Shown here: piece after piece, positions 7,809 through 16,132 of the stretch
Layout of the letters: each line of letters starts with the position of its first letter
How positions within the stretch are numbered: the first letter of the stretch is position 1
The notes under the pieces: generated by a model
Database searches by the model: none
Seen by the model: only the letters and a program-made list of their open reading frames with translations
What the model was told of the DNA's origin: nothing
NCBI GenBank assembly: GCA_964558505.1
Contig: CAZLEI010000014.1
Location: 1-34,736, forward strand
Length of the DNA: 34,736 nucleotides
Reading direction: 5' to 3'
From: CAYMPW01 sp964558505
Lineage (GTDB): Archaea > Thermoplasmatota > Thermoplasmata > Methanomassiliicoccales > Methanomethylophilaceae
Program-made: the position numbers and the translations under genes

Positions 7809-8582
7809 TCACCCGATGATCTTCCTGATCTCTTTGCCCTTCTCAACGGCCGCATCGAGGCTCTGAGTGAGCTCGTCAAGAGTGATCGAGCCCTTTCCGC
7901 CCTTCTGCATTGCCCTGAAGTTTCCATCGTCATCAGTGGTGATGGTGATGCGAGCAGTTGAAATCTGTTCCTCGTCGAAATTTGGGTCAAGTATTAAATC
8001 ATTTGCTATCTTGACGGCCGTTATCGATATCGGGGTGCATGTTATCGGCATGGGGTGGTTGTCTCCGAAGCCGTATTGCTCTCCCGGGACCGTGGCGGTC
8101 TTCAGTGCGAGGACGGCCGCGAGGTTGGCGGCGTCGAACAGGTTGCCGTCGTAGTCGAGGGCGTACATGTCGATGAAGCACATCCATACCTTTTCGCCGG
8201 GCGTGATGCACAGTGCGCCGACATCGACCATCTTGGATTCGCGGATGCCGCGGTCGACGACGCGTGCGAGTTCGATCGCGTCCTCTCCCGGAGGTCCGGA
8301 TTCGAAGGTCGAGTGGGCCATGGGTATGAGCTCCGCGCCGGTCGTCAGGACGCCCTGATCGGGCGTGTCGCCGAAAGGTGTTCCGGGAATGATCTTGACG
8401 CCCACGATGACCTCAGTCTTGCCGAGCTTCACCCTGGCGGATCCGTCTGCGGATTCGATGCAGTTGGTCTCGAAGCTGATGGTCCTCATCTCGTCGAGGG
8501 CACGTCCGTCGGTCCTCTTCCCTTTGGAGAGGAGGCTCAGCATGTGGTCGCGCCTGATCTCTGACATTATAGGATTACTCAT
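7809..8582 (-). CDS. rrp42: Exosome complex component Rrp42
   Basis: A 257-residue RNase PH-fold protein, the non-catalytic partner of Rrp41 in the hexameric ring of the archaeal RNA exosome. The blocks KRTDGRALDEMR, SARVKLGKTEVIVGVK, GRG-like VVDRGIRES, and DYDGNLFDAANLAAVLAL are typical of Rrp42. The start is set at ATG 8582 because a strong GGAGGT lies eight bases upstream; a TTG at 8591 and an ATG at 8567 are alternatives. The start overlaps the end of rrp41 by 8 bases, indicating coupled translation of the two ring subunits. Confidence 0.95.
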   Translation of the reverse strand: MSNPIMSEIRRDHMLSLLSKGKRTDGRALDEMRTISFETNCIESADGSARVKLGKTEVIVGVKIIPGTPFGDTPDQGVLTTGAELIPMAHSTFESGPPGEDAIELARVVDRGIRESKMVDVGALCITPGEKVWMCFIDMYALDYDGNLFDAANLAAVLALKTATVPGEQYGFGDNHPMPITCTPISITAVKIANDLILDPNFDEEQISTARITITTDDDGNFRAMQKGGKGSITLDELTQSLDAAVEKGKEIRKIIG

Positions 8583-9321
8583 CGGTGTCAACCTCCTTCG
8601 CTTTGGCCGCGTAGCGTCTCTTGAGCGCGTCCTTCTGGATCTCGTAGACCTCGTGGCAGGCGGCCACGCCCATCTCCATGGCGCGGTCGAACTCCTCGCG
8701 GGTCATGTTGCCGTCCATCTGGAGAAGGACGATCTCGTCGGTGGAGGGGATGATGGCCATAGGCACGTCTGCCTCTCCGTAGTTGTCCTCCTCCTTGTTG
8801 AGGTCGAGGAGCACATGGCCGTCCGCTTTGCCTGCGGCGATCGCAGGTATGATGTCCCTCATGGGGATGCCGGCGTCTGCAAGGGCGACGGATGCGGCGG
8901 TGAGCCCGGCGCACCTGGTGCCTGCGTTGGCCTGCAGGATCTCGATGTACACGTCGATGGACGCGCGGGGGTAGAGCTCGGTGAGCACTACTTTCTCGAG
9001 GGCCTCGGCGATGATCTTGGAGATCTCGATGGACCTTCTGTCGGGTCCGGGCCTCTTGCGGTCGCTGACGGAGAACGCCTCCATGTTGTACTTGCACTGC
9101 ACGATGGCCTTCGTAGGGTTCTGAAGGTGCCTGGGGTGGCATTCCCTGGGTCCGTAGACCGCCGCAAGGACCTTGTTCTTTCCGATTTCCACGTACGCGG
9201 AGCCGTCTGCGTTGTTCAGGACTCCCGCCTCTATTTTGATGGGCCTGTGCTGCTCGGCGGTCCTGCCGTCGATCCTCATGCCCTCGTCATTGACTAAAAC
9301 CATATCTGTGTGTCCGCTCAT
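8575..9321 (-). CDS. rrp41: Exosome complex catalytic component Rrp41
   Basis: A 248-residue RNase PH-fold protein, the phosphorolytic 3'-5' RNase subunit of the archaeal exosome. The RNA- and phosphate-binding arginine block RKRPGPDRRSIEIS, the segment ILQANAGTRCAGLTAASVALADAGIPMRD, written here in parts as NAGTRCAGLTAAS, and LLDLNKEEDN support the call. ATG 9321 has GGAGGAGTGAAG directly upstream and lies two bases after the rrp4 stop. The frame runs open to 9678 through rrp4, but the upstream part is a shadow. Confidence 0.96.
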   Translation of the reverse strand: MSGHTDMVLVNDEGMRIDGRTAEQHRPIKIEAGVLNNADGSAYVEIGKNKVLAAVYGPRECHPRHLQNPTKAIVQCKYNMEAFSVSDRKRPGPDRRSIEISKIIAEALEKVVLTELYPRASIDVYIEILQANAGTRCAGLTAASVALADAGIPMRDIIPAIAAGKADGHVLLDLNKEEDNYGEADVPMAIIPSTDEIVLLQMDGNMTREEFDRAMEMGVAACHEVYEIQKDALKRRYAAKAKEVDTDE

Positions 9322-9323
9322 CT

Positions 9324-10019
9324 TCACTCCTCCTCGTTCTGCGGGAGCCTGCTCGCGATAAAATCTTTCACTATATCCGTGAGGTTGCTGCTCTGGGTCT
9401 CCCTCTCGATAAGCTCTATGGCCTCCACGGCGACAGTGGTGTTCTCTTCGTCGCCGTCTACCCAGATCCTTCCGTTCTGTCCCACGAATACGCGGCAGTC
9501 CGTCATGTTCTTGATCATGGAGATCATCGAACCGCTCTTGCCTATGACCCTGGACACCTTCGAATAGGGAATATCCACGATCTGACCCCCCTCGAGTTTC
9601 CTGAGGCCGGAGTCGTTCATGGTCACGGAGATCTTCTTGCTCTCGTCGACCATTAGCACTTTCAGCATGACGACGCACCCCATGCTGAGGTATTTCGACG
9701 TGTCGCCGAATTCAACTTTCCAGGGCACCTCATTCACACGGAGGGGCGCAGGATAGGGCGCGTTGATGTCGACCATCCAGTTGGACGGTCCTATGTCGTT
9801 CACTATGCCGATGACTATGTCTCCAGTAATCGGCATGTACTGTCCCCTGAGGGGAATGACGCTGACCGTGTTCTGGGACATGTTCTTTATCCCCAGAACG
9901 GCCGCGTGAACCTTGCCGTCTAGCACGTATGTGTTGTCTCCTGCGTTGAGTCCGCTCTTGTCCAGAACGTCTCCGGGGACCACGATTTCGCGCGTCGGTC
10001 TGCCGTTTCTTTTTTCCAT
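9324..10019 (-). CDS. rrp4: Exosome RNA-binding component Rrp4
   Basis: A 231-residue cap protein of the exosome that binds RNA and feeds it to the Rrp41-Rrp42 ring. The N-terminal region has VVPGDVLD, typical of the exosome cap fold. It is followed by an S1 domain (about residues 60-130, with GDIVIGIVNDIGPSNWMVDI) and a KH-type domain (about 145-200, with SRVIGKSGSMISMIKN, a GxxG loop). Order and length fit Rrp4 rather than Csl4. The gene starts 18 bases after sdo1. Confidence 0.96.
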   Translation of the reverse strand: MEKRNGRPTREIVVPGDVLDKSGLNAGDNTYVLDGKVHAAVLGIKNMSQNTVSVIPLRGQYMPITGDIVIGIVNDIGPSNWMVDINAPYPAPLRVNEVPWKVEFGDTSKYLSMGCVVMLKVLMVDESKKISVTMNDSGLRKLEGGQIVDIPYSKVSRVIGKSGSMISMIKNMTDCRVFVGQNGRIWVDGDEENTTVAVEAIELIERETQSSNLTDIVKDFIASRLPQNEEE

Positions 10020-10037
10020 TTTATCACTTCTTGAATG

Positions 10038-10733
10038 TCAGTTGATCAGCTTCACGGAGGCATTCCCCTTCGTGCGCTGTTTGAGTTTTTCCGTGAGCTC
10101 GGTTATGAGTCCGGCCGGTATCTCCAGGATCCCGATCCATGACCCGTCTGCCTGCCACTCCTCCCTCTCGGTCATCCCGTAGTGGGCGAGCTCGTCGTAG
10201 CAGCGGCCGTAATCTTCCCCGGATAGCTTCACTGCGACCCTGCTCTTCTCGAACCTGATCGGAATGAGTGGGCGGAGCAGGTGCATGGCCTCATCGATCT
10301 CTTTATCGAAGGGCTTGAACGGATCCACATGGAATTTGGCCTCCTCGAGGGCGAGTTCGATCCTCAAGGGCGGGTGCGGGGTCTTGGTCTGCGGGTTGAT
10401 GGCATTGGCTGCGATGTAGGTGATTATCCTATGGCGCTTCGCCTCGAGCATCTCCTTCCTCTGCTCGGCGGTTATCTGGACCTCGCCTTTTTCGATGATC
10501 CGCTTGGCGATGGCGACGACATCGTCTGTTCCGAATGCTTCCTTCACCTTGTCCTCGGACGGCCGGGTGCCTTTGCGGGCGTTGTTGAACACGTCCTCGA
10601 CTGCCATGTACTCCGATAGGTCGACCTCCTTGCCTGTCTTGAGGAGGTTGGTGACTGCGGGATCCAGCAATATCTCGAAGGTTTCTCCGTGCGTCTCGAG
10701 TCTCGCGACGATCGCATCATCGAGGTTGACCAT
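10038..10733 (-). CDS. SBDS-family ribosome maturation protein (Sdo1)
   Basis: A 231-residue homologue of the human Shwachman-Bodian-Diamond protein, which with an EF-2-like GTPase releases the anti-association factor from large ribosomal subunits. The N-terminal FYSH domain (about 1-90) contains VARLETHGETFEILLDP and LSEYMAVEDVFNNARKG. The middle domain has QITAEQRKEMLEAKRHRII and NPQTKTPHPPLRIE, which are highly conserved. The C-terminal ferredoxin-like domain follows. Its place between psmA and rrp4 is the standard archaeal order. Confidence 0.96.
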   Translation of the reverse strand: MVNLDDAIVARLETHGETFEILLDPAVTNLLKTGKEVDLSEYMAVEDVFNNARKGTRPSEDKVKEAFGTDDVVAIAKRIIEKGEVQITAEQRKEMLEAKRHRIITYIAANAINPQTKTPHPPLRIELALEEAKFHVDPFKPFDKEIDEAMHLLRPLIPIRFEKSRVAVKLSGEDYGRCYDELAHYGMTEREEWQADGSWIGILEIPAGLITELTEKLKQRTKGNASVKLIN

Positions 10734-10755
10734 TTTACCAGCTCACGTTATGCGA

Positions 10756-11466
10756 TCAGAGCTTTCCGATCAGCTTGGAGAGTTCTTTTCCGTCAAGCCT
10801 TCTGAAGGATTTGCCCTTCTCGACGACGCCGACTTCTACGGTGTCGATGGTGGGCTTGTCCTCGATGGCGCCGCTCAGCGCTTTGAGGCCGAGGAGCATG
10901 GCGGCCTCGTAGGTCATTCCGTCCTCGAACTCCTTCTCGAACAGGTCCATCACCGCAGGGCGGCCAGAGCCGATGCAGCTGGCTTTGTATGCGACGAGAG
11001 CTCCCGACGGGTCGGTCTCGAACAGGTGGCATCCGAGGTCGTCGACCCCAGCCACAAGAAGTGCAGTTCCGAAGGGGCGGACTCCGCCGTACTGGGTGTA
11101 GTTCTGCTTGTAGTCGCAGACCTTCTTCACGAGGCTCTCGACGTTGGTGTTCTCGCCGTACGTGAGTTTGTATGATTGTGCATATTTCCTTGCTTCGTCG
11201 ACGAGGATCCTCGCATCTGCGACGAGGCCGGATGTGGCGCATCCGACGTACTCGTCGATATCGTAGATCTTCTCGATGGATTCGGGCTCCACGAGTTTGC
11301 TGGAAACCCTTTTGTCAACGATGAGGATGACGCCGTCTTTGTACTTCAGCCCGATCGTAGTTGTTCCTTTCTTGACCGCTTCGCGGGCATACTCCACCTG
11401 GAAGAGTCTTCCATCGGGGGAGAATACTGTGATCCCCCTGTCATAGGCCATTTGTCCTGGTTGCAT
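10756..11466 (-). CDS. psmA: Proteasome subunit alpha
   Basis: A 236-residue subunit of the outer rings of the 20S proteasome. The N-terminal gate and alpha signature YDRGITVFSPDGRLFQVEYA is present, followed by AVKKGTTTIGLKYKDGV. No catalytic threonine is exposed at the N-terminus, as expected for alpha. The C-terminal helix ends in KLIGKL. The gene heads the proteasome-exosome run and appears to have its own TATA box inside the end of the pop5 gene. The beta subunit is not in this window. Confidence 0.97.
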   Translation of the reverse strand: MQPGQMAYDRGITVFSPDGRLFQVEYAREAVKKGTTTIGLKYKDGVILIVDKRVSSKLVEPESIEKIYDIDEYVGCATSGLVADARILVDEARKYAQSYKLTYGENTNVESLVKKVCDYKQNYTQYGGVRPFGTALLVAGVDDLGCHLFETDPSGALVAYKASCIGSGRPAVMDLFEKEFEDGMTYEAAMLLGLKALSGAIEDKPTIDTVEVGVVEKGKSFRRLDGKELSKLIGKL

Positions 11467-11517
11467 AATTGGGATGCTCCTTTCTTAATCTTACCCGGAG
11501 CAAGTATACCCACGCGG

Positions 11518-11525
11518 TATATATC
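11518..11525 (-). promoter_or_regulatory. TATA box of the psmA-exosome operon
   Basis: On the minus strand CGATATATACC is a good archaeal TATA box about 50 bases upstream of psmA. It predicts a transcript start near 11495 and a leader of about 28 bases that contains AAGGAG. The element is squeezed just past the stop codon of the upstream pop5 gene. Confidence 0.5.
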
Positions 11526-11528
11526 GCT

Positions 11529-11840
11529 TTACCTCGTCGCGCGCGGGCGGGGTTGAACAGAGGATTTGAGTTCCGGGTAGCGCTCCCTGAGGGTTTTAAG
11601 CGTGCCAGATGTGCAGATTGAAACTGATGATGGGTCGGCGGCGGACATGTTCTCGGTAACGTCCTCCACATCGCCGGGTGCGCAACGGACCACTGCCCAG
11701 CCGCTCCCGCATTGGACGACATAGGGGGCATTCTCGCCGCATGTGCGCTTGAGCCTTGCGATGAGGGATCCGCGGTCGATGCTGGGTGCGACCATGAATA
11801 CGACATAGCGCCTGCGCCCGCGCTTCTCCTTCACTACCAT
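11529..11840 (-). CDS. rnp2: Ribonuclease P protein component 2 (Pop5)
   Basis: A 103-residue protein resembling archaeal Pop5, a protein subunit of RNase P that helps the RNA subunit remove tRNA 5' leaders. Supporting features are the opening strand RRRYVVFMVAP, the central GWAVVRCAPGDVEDV (compare the GIVRC-type strand of the family) and the ending TSGTLKTLRERYP, matching the common SGT-x-K-x-L ending. Overall similarity is modest and the charged tail is unusual. An in-frame TTG at 11852 is an alternative start. Position directly before psmA is typical for RNase P subunits in archaea. Confidence 0.78.
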   Translation of the reverse strand: MVVKEKRGRRRYVVFMVAPSIDRGSLIARLKRTCGENAPYVVQCGSGWAVVRCAPGDVEDVTENMSAADPSSVSICTSGTLKTLRERYPELKSSVQPRPRATR

Positions 11841-11856
11841 GGGCCTCTTCAAGGCC

Positions 11857-12375
11857 TCAGTGCTTTTTATCTTTGCCCTTCCGAGACGTCATCACCGTAC
11901 GGGCATATGTCGCGTTGCACACAGAGCATACGGGCGATGATGTGTCCACTCTGTTGCCGCAGCTGCATAGGAAGGTGTTGTCAGACCTCGGGAGCACAGC
12001 GCCGCAGGCACAGATGCTGCCGCGGACATACCTTCCGCACACAGGACACCTGGGCCTCCTAGGTGCGCGAACCCGCATCTCTTCGAAACGGCATCCACAG
12101 TACGGGCATGCTCCTGTCGGCCTCGCGCAGGCCTCATGGAAGACCTTTCCACATACGCATTCGGCGACACCATGGTCGGTTATCGCCCCTAGGCAGATCT
12201 CGCATGGTTTCTTCTCATCCCCCTCGTCCAAAAAATAAGTTGTTTTCTCGCGTCTCATATTGTTTTCGGATTGCCTAATACGGTTTTTACGCATCTTCCG
12301 CATGACTGTGATGGATGTAATCGCAACCAACGTACAGAATGTAGCCAGCAATCCAACTGTCACAAGATCGCTCAT
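11857..12375 (-). CDS. Membrane-anchored RING-CH-like zinc finger protein
   Basis: A 172-residue protein of unknown function. One membrane helix occupies residues about 4-25, followed by a basic stretch (RKMRKNRIR) that should face the cytoplasm. A binuclear zinc domain follows with ligands C58, C61, C73, C75, H80, C83, C90 and C93. This is a C4-H-C3 pattern, as in RING-CH/RINGv or the described prokaryotic RING families. Two more zinc-knuckle-like sets follow (C110, C113, C122, C124 and C137, C139, C150, C153), then a lysine-rich tail. ATG 12375 is chosen because a TATA box lies about 27 bases upstream; TTG 12408 would precede the promoter. It is the first gene of the run leading to pop5 and the proteasome-exosome operon. 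Ubiquitin-ligase activity is not shown by sequence. Confidence 0.75.
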   Translation of the reverse strand: MSDLVTVGLLATFCTLVAITSITVMRKMRKNRIRQSENNMRREKTTYFLDEGDEKKPCEICLGAITDHGVAECVCGKVFHEACARPTGACPYCGCRFEEMRVRAPRRPRCPVCGRYVRGSICACGAVLPRSDNTFLCSCGNRVDTSSPVCSVCNATYARTVMTSRKGKDKKH

Positions 12376-12707
12376 GAGACATGTTAATAAATCTATCCTT
12401 TTAAACAATCCTATGGCTATAGTCTGTTCATTACTTCGTAACTATACGAATTATATATCAATAATCAACAGTAATTTTAGTTGTATTACCATTATGACTA
12501 ATTGACAAAATCTTAATAAAAATTTATGCTGGCTCATTTGAAAATCGTCAATATATACAATTTTTGTAACTGATGTTAATTGATAATAAAAAATGAACAA
12601 TAATTAAAGCTGACATGCTATTTATACTTTGTTTCATAAGGGTTAATATATGGCGTTATTATTACGGGTTCATTCCAATCACCGGTTGGTATAACGGAGG
12701 CAAAGAT
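12376..12707. promoter_or_regulatory. A+T-rich divergent promoter region before hdrA
   Basis: This 332-base gap is conspicuously richer in A+T than its surroundings and holds no gene I can support. On the minus strand GTTTAAAAGG (12397-12406) is the TATA box of the zinc-finger gene, 27 bases from its ATG, implying a leaderless mRNA. On the plus strand CTATTTATAC (12618-12627) and GGTTAATATATGG (12641-12653) are TATA candidates for the hdr-mvh operon, giving leaders of roughly 30-60 bases that contain GGAGG at 12696-12700. Several ATCAATAATCAA-like and TTGACA/GTCAAT motifs could be regulator sites, but I see no clean long dyad. Confidence 0.55.
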
Positions 12708-15700
12708 TTGACAAAATCAGCATTGGTTATCGGTGGCGGAATCGCAGGTATACAGGCTTCGCTGGACCTTGCAGACAGGGACATTCACGTCTACCTGGTG
12801 GAGAAAGATCCCACCATCGGTGGCAAAATGTGCCGTCTCGACAAGACATTCCCTACGAACGACTGTTCTGCTTGCATTCTCTCGCCAAAAATGGCAGATT
12901 GTATCGGACACCCCAACATAACGACTCTCACCTACCACGAGGTAATGAAGGTCGAGGGAGAGGCCGGCAACTACAAAGTCGCAGTCAAGAAGAAGGCCAG
13001 ATACGTCAATCCCAACGAGTGTACCGGATGCGGCGACTGTATCGCGAAGTGCCCCTCGAAAGGCATTCCCGACCAGTTCGAATTCGGACTCACGACCAGG
13101 AAGGCAATCTACATACCCCACGCTCAGGCGGTTCCCAGGGTCGCGCTCATCGATGCCGACAACTGCAAGATGCTCCAGAGCGGGAAGTGCGGTGTGTGCG
13201 CCAAGGTGTGCGGCAAGAAAGCGATCAACTACGAGGACAAAGAGGAGACCATAACCCTCGAGGTCGGCTCCATCGTTTCCGCTGTAGGATTCCAGGTCTG
13301 GGACGCCAAGAACGCCACAGAGTACGGATACGGCAGGTTCCAGAATGTGGTCACAGCCCTCGAGTACGAGAGGATGATGTGCGCTTCCGGACCTCACCAC
13401 GGTCACATAGCGGTGCCCTCCACCGGAGAGACGCCCACCAAGATCGCATTCATCCAGTGCTGCGGATCAAGGTCCGAGAAGAAAGGCTGGAAGAAATACT
13501 GCTCCTCCGTGTGCTGCATGTACGCGACGAAGCAGGCGATGATCACCAAAGAGCACGGCAACGTCGATGAGCACATCTTCTTCATGGACATCAGGTCCTA
13601 TGGAAAAGAGTTCGAGGCTTACATCCACCGCGGAGAGGACGAGTACGGCATCAAGATGCACAGGTCCTCCCGTGTCGCGTGCGTCGAGGAAGACCCGGTC
13701 ACCAAACAGCTGCTGGTCTCCTACACTGACTCCGAGAACAACGGTGTCGTCGAGACGTTCGACCTCGTGGTCCTCTCGATCGGCCTCAACCCGCCGGACG
13801 GAGCGAAAGAGTTCGCGGACACCCTCGGCATCGAGCTCAACGAGTTCGGGTTCTGCAAGACCTCTGTCTTCAAACCCCTCGAGACGACCAGGAAGGGCGT
13901 GTTCGTCACAGGTGCGTTCGCATCCCCCAAGGACATCCCCACCTCCGTTGCGGAGGCCTGCGGTGCATCGGCAAAGGCCGGAGCATACATCGTGGACAAG
14001 GACTTCAAGCCCTGCGCACCCAAGGTGTACCCGGCAGAGAAGGACGTCGAGGGCAAGGAGCCCCGCATCGGCGTATGGGTCTGCCACTGCGGTATCAACA
14101 TCGGATCTGTGGTCGACGTGCCCGCAGTCGCCGAGTACGCGAAGACGCTCCCCGGAGTCGTCATGTCCGTCGAGACGATGTACGCGTGCGCACAGGACTG
14201 CCTTGAAGCAATATCCAATGCTATCAAAGAGAACGACCTCAACCGCGTCGTCGTCGCATCGTGCACCCCCAGGACGCACGAGCCCCTCTTCAGGACTGCA
14301 TGCAGGGAGGGCGGACTGAACCCCTACCTCTTCAACATGGCCAACATCCGTGACCAGTGCTCGTGGATCCACATGCACGAACCAGAGCTGGCAACGATCA
14401 AAGCGAAGGACCTCCTCAGGATGGCCATCGCCAAAGCGTGCCTGCTCGAGCCCCTGTTCGGAGCAGAGATCCCCGTCACCAATGCAGCGGCGGTCATCGG
14501 CGGTGGAATCACCGGTATGACCACAGCACTCGACATTGCAGCACAGGGCTTCCCCGTCCACCTTGTGGAGAGGGAGGCAGAGCTCGGAGGATTCGCCCGC
14601 AACTTCAACCACAAAGAGGACGGCGTGGAAGTCTCCGCGTTCCTCAAGGACACGATCGCCAAGGTCGAAGGATGCAAGCTCATCACCGTGCACAAGAAGG
14701 CAACCGTGAAGGACATCCCCGGATTCAAGGGCAACTTCAAACTCCAGCTCATGGATGGGAAAGAGTACCCTGTCGGAGCAGTCATCCTCGCAGTGGGCGC
14801 GTCACAGTACAAGCCCACCGAGTTCAACTACGGCAAAGACCCCAAGGTCACCACGCTCATCGACGCTGAGAAGAAGATCGCAGAGGGCAAGTTCACTGCG
14901 AAGGACGTCGCGTTCATCCAGTGCGTCGGATCCAGGTCCGACTCTGTGAAATACTGCTCGCGTGTCTGCTGCGCAGGTGCGCTCCGCAACGCAATCAGCA
15001 TCAAGATGAAGGACCCCACTGCCAACGTCACTGTCATCCACAAGGACATCAGGACGTACGGATTCCGCGAGGAGCTCTACAACCTCGCGTGCAAAGTGGG
15101 CGTCAGGTTCCTCAGGTACTGTGCGGATTCGAAGCTCCCCGACTACGACGGAAAGGTCGTCAAAGCCAACGACGTGATCCTCGGCGCAGACGTCGAGATC
15201 CCCGTGGACTGTGTCATCCTCTCTGCAGGCATCACGCCCGACCGCGAGGAGAAGGAGCACATCGCCAAGATGCTCAAGGTCCCGATCAGCAAGGACGGCT
15301 TCTACTTCGAGGCCCACCAGAAGCTGAGGCCCGTCGATTTCGCTACCGAGGGTGTGTTCGTAGCAGGTGCGGCGCACTGGCCGAAGTTCATGGACGAGTG
15401 CATCGCACAGGCGTCCGGAGCAGCATCCAGGGCTCTCACCATCATCAGCAAGAAACAGTTCACATCCGAAGGCATCACAGCCGTTGTCAACGACAGGCTC
15501 TGCGACGGATGCGGAGTGTGCAAGGGCTGCTGCGACTTCGCCGCGATCGAGATCGTGGACGAGGGCGGCAAGAGGAAGAGCAAGGTCAATGCCGGTCTCT
15601 GCAAGGGTTGCGGAAGCTGTGTCGCATCTTGCCCCTCAGGCGCGATGGAGCAGAAAGGATTCAGAGGAATACAGATCATGGCAGAGATCGACGCCTGCCT

Positions 15701-15713
15701 TGGAGGACAGTGA
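12708..15713 (+). CDS. hdrA: Heterodisulfide reductase subunit A, enlarged two-FAD-module form
   Basis: A 1001-residue flavin/iron-sulfur protein, the bifurcating core that splits H2 electrons between ferredoxin and CoM-S-S-CoB. Module 1 (about 1-430) has FAD motif GGGIAG (9-14), a CSAC...C motif (53-65) and an inserted two-cluster ferredoxin (C105, C108, C111, C115; C153, C161, C164, C168). A middle domain (about 453-585) begins RIGVWVCHCGINIG, the normal HdrA N-terminus. Module 2 (about 594-915) has FAD motif GGGITG (598-603) without the ferredoxin insert. The C-terminus carries two clusters (C932, C935, C938, C942; C965, C968, C971, C975). Ordinary HdrA has about 650-670 residues. The start is TTG 12708 with GGAGG eight bases upstream. 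It is followed by mvhD; hdrB and hdrC are absent here. Confidence 0.94.
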   Translation: MTKSALVIGGGIAGIQASLDLADRDIHVYLVEKDPTIGGKMCRLDKTFPTNDCSACILSPKMADCIGHPNITTLTYHEVMKVEGEAGNYKVAVKKKARYVNPNECTGCGDCIAKCPSKGIPDQFEFGLTTRKAIYIPHAQAVPRVALIDADNCKMLQSGKCGVCAKVCGKKAINYEDKEETITLEVGSIVSAVGFQVWDAKNATEYGYGRFQNVVTALEYERMMCASGPHHGHIAVPSTGETPTKIAFIQCCGSRSEKKGWKKYCSSVCCMYATKQAMITKEHGNVDEHIFFMDIRSYGKEFEAYIHRGEDEYGIKMHRSSRVACVEEDPVTKQLLVSYTDSENNGVVETFDLVVLSIGLNPPDGAKEFADTLGIELNEFGFCKTSVFKPLETTRKGVFVTGAFASPKDIPTSVAEACGASAKAGAYIVDKDFKPCAPKVYPAEKDVEGKEPRIGVWVCHCGINIGSVVDVPAVAEYAKTLPGVVMSVETMYACAQDCLEAISNAIKENDLNRVVVASCTPRTHEPLFRTACREGGLNPYLFNMANIRDQCSWIHMHEPELATIKAKDLLRMAIAKACLLEPLFGAEIPVTNAAAVIGGGITGMTTALDIAAQGFPVHLVEREAELGGFARNFNHKEDGVEVSAFLKDTIAKVEGCKLITVHKKATVKDIPGFKGNFKLQLMDGKEYPVGAVILAVGASQYKPTEFNYGKDPKVTTLIDAEKKIAEGKFTAKDVAFIQCVGSRSDSVKYCSRVCCAGALRNAISIKMKDPTANVTVIHKDIRTYGFREELYNLACKVGVRFLRYCADSKLPDYDGKVVKANDVILGADVEIPVDCVILSAGITPDREEKEHIAKMLKVPISKDGFYFEAHQKLRPVDFATEGVFVAGAAHWPKFMDECIAQASGAASRALTIISKKQFTSEGITAVVNDRLCDGCGVCKGCCDFAAIEIVDEGGKRKSKVNAGLCKGCGSCVASCPSGAMEQKGFRGIQIMAEIDACLGGQ

Positions 15714-15718
15714 TTACC

Positions 15719-16132
15719 ATGGCAGATTTCGAACCTAAAATCGTAGCGTTCTGCTGCAACTGGTGCTCTTACGCAGGTGCCGACGGCGCCGGCGTCGCAA
15801 GGCTCCAGATGCCCACGAACTTCCGCATCATCAGGACGATGTGCAGCGCAAGGATTGACCCCGAATTCGTCCTCAGGTCATTCGCCAAGGGCGCTGACGG
15901 CGTCGTCATCCTCGGATGCCACCCCGCAGACTGCCACTACATCGGCGGCAACTACAGGGCGAGGCGCAGGATCGCACTGCTGAGGACAGTCCTCGAGCAG
16001 TACGGATTCAACCCCAAGAGGCTCAAGCTCGAGTGGGTTTCCGCTTCCGAGGGAGAGAAGTTCCAGAAGACCATGGTCGAGTTCGTTGAGACAATCAAAG
16101 AGCTCGGACCCACACCTCAGGAGGTCGAGTAA
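15719..16132 (+). CDS. mvhD: MvhD, [2Fe-2S] electron-transfer subunit
   Basis: A 137-residue protein linking the Mvh hydrogenase to HdrA by passing electrons through a [2Fe-2S] cluster. The conserved cysteine blocks are CCNWCSY near the N-terminus, MCSARIDP and GCHPADCHYIGGNYRA. ATG 15719 lies five bases after the hdrA stop and has GGAGG upstream within the end of hdrA. The stop codon is directly followed by the mvhG ATG. The frame is open far upstream in the shadow of hdrA; that part is not coding. Confidence 0.95.
   Translation: MADFEPKIVAFCCNWCSYAGADGAGVARLQMPTNFRIIRTMCSARIDPEFVLRSFAKGADGVVILGCHPADCHYIGGNYRARRRIALLRTVLEQYGFNPKRLKLEWVSASEGEKFQKTMVEFVETIKELGPTPQEVE

Noticed and set aside
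13467..14693. A 408-codon open frame on the minus strand opposite hdrA
   Set aside because: It is a shadow of hdrA with low-complexity Val/Asp/Leu composition and no recognisable domain.
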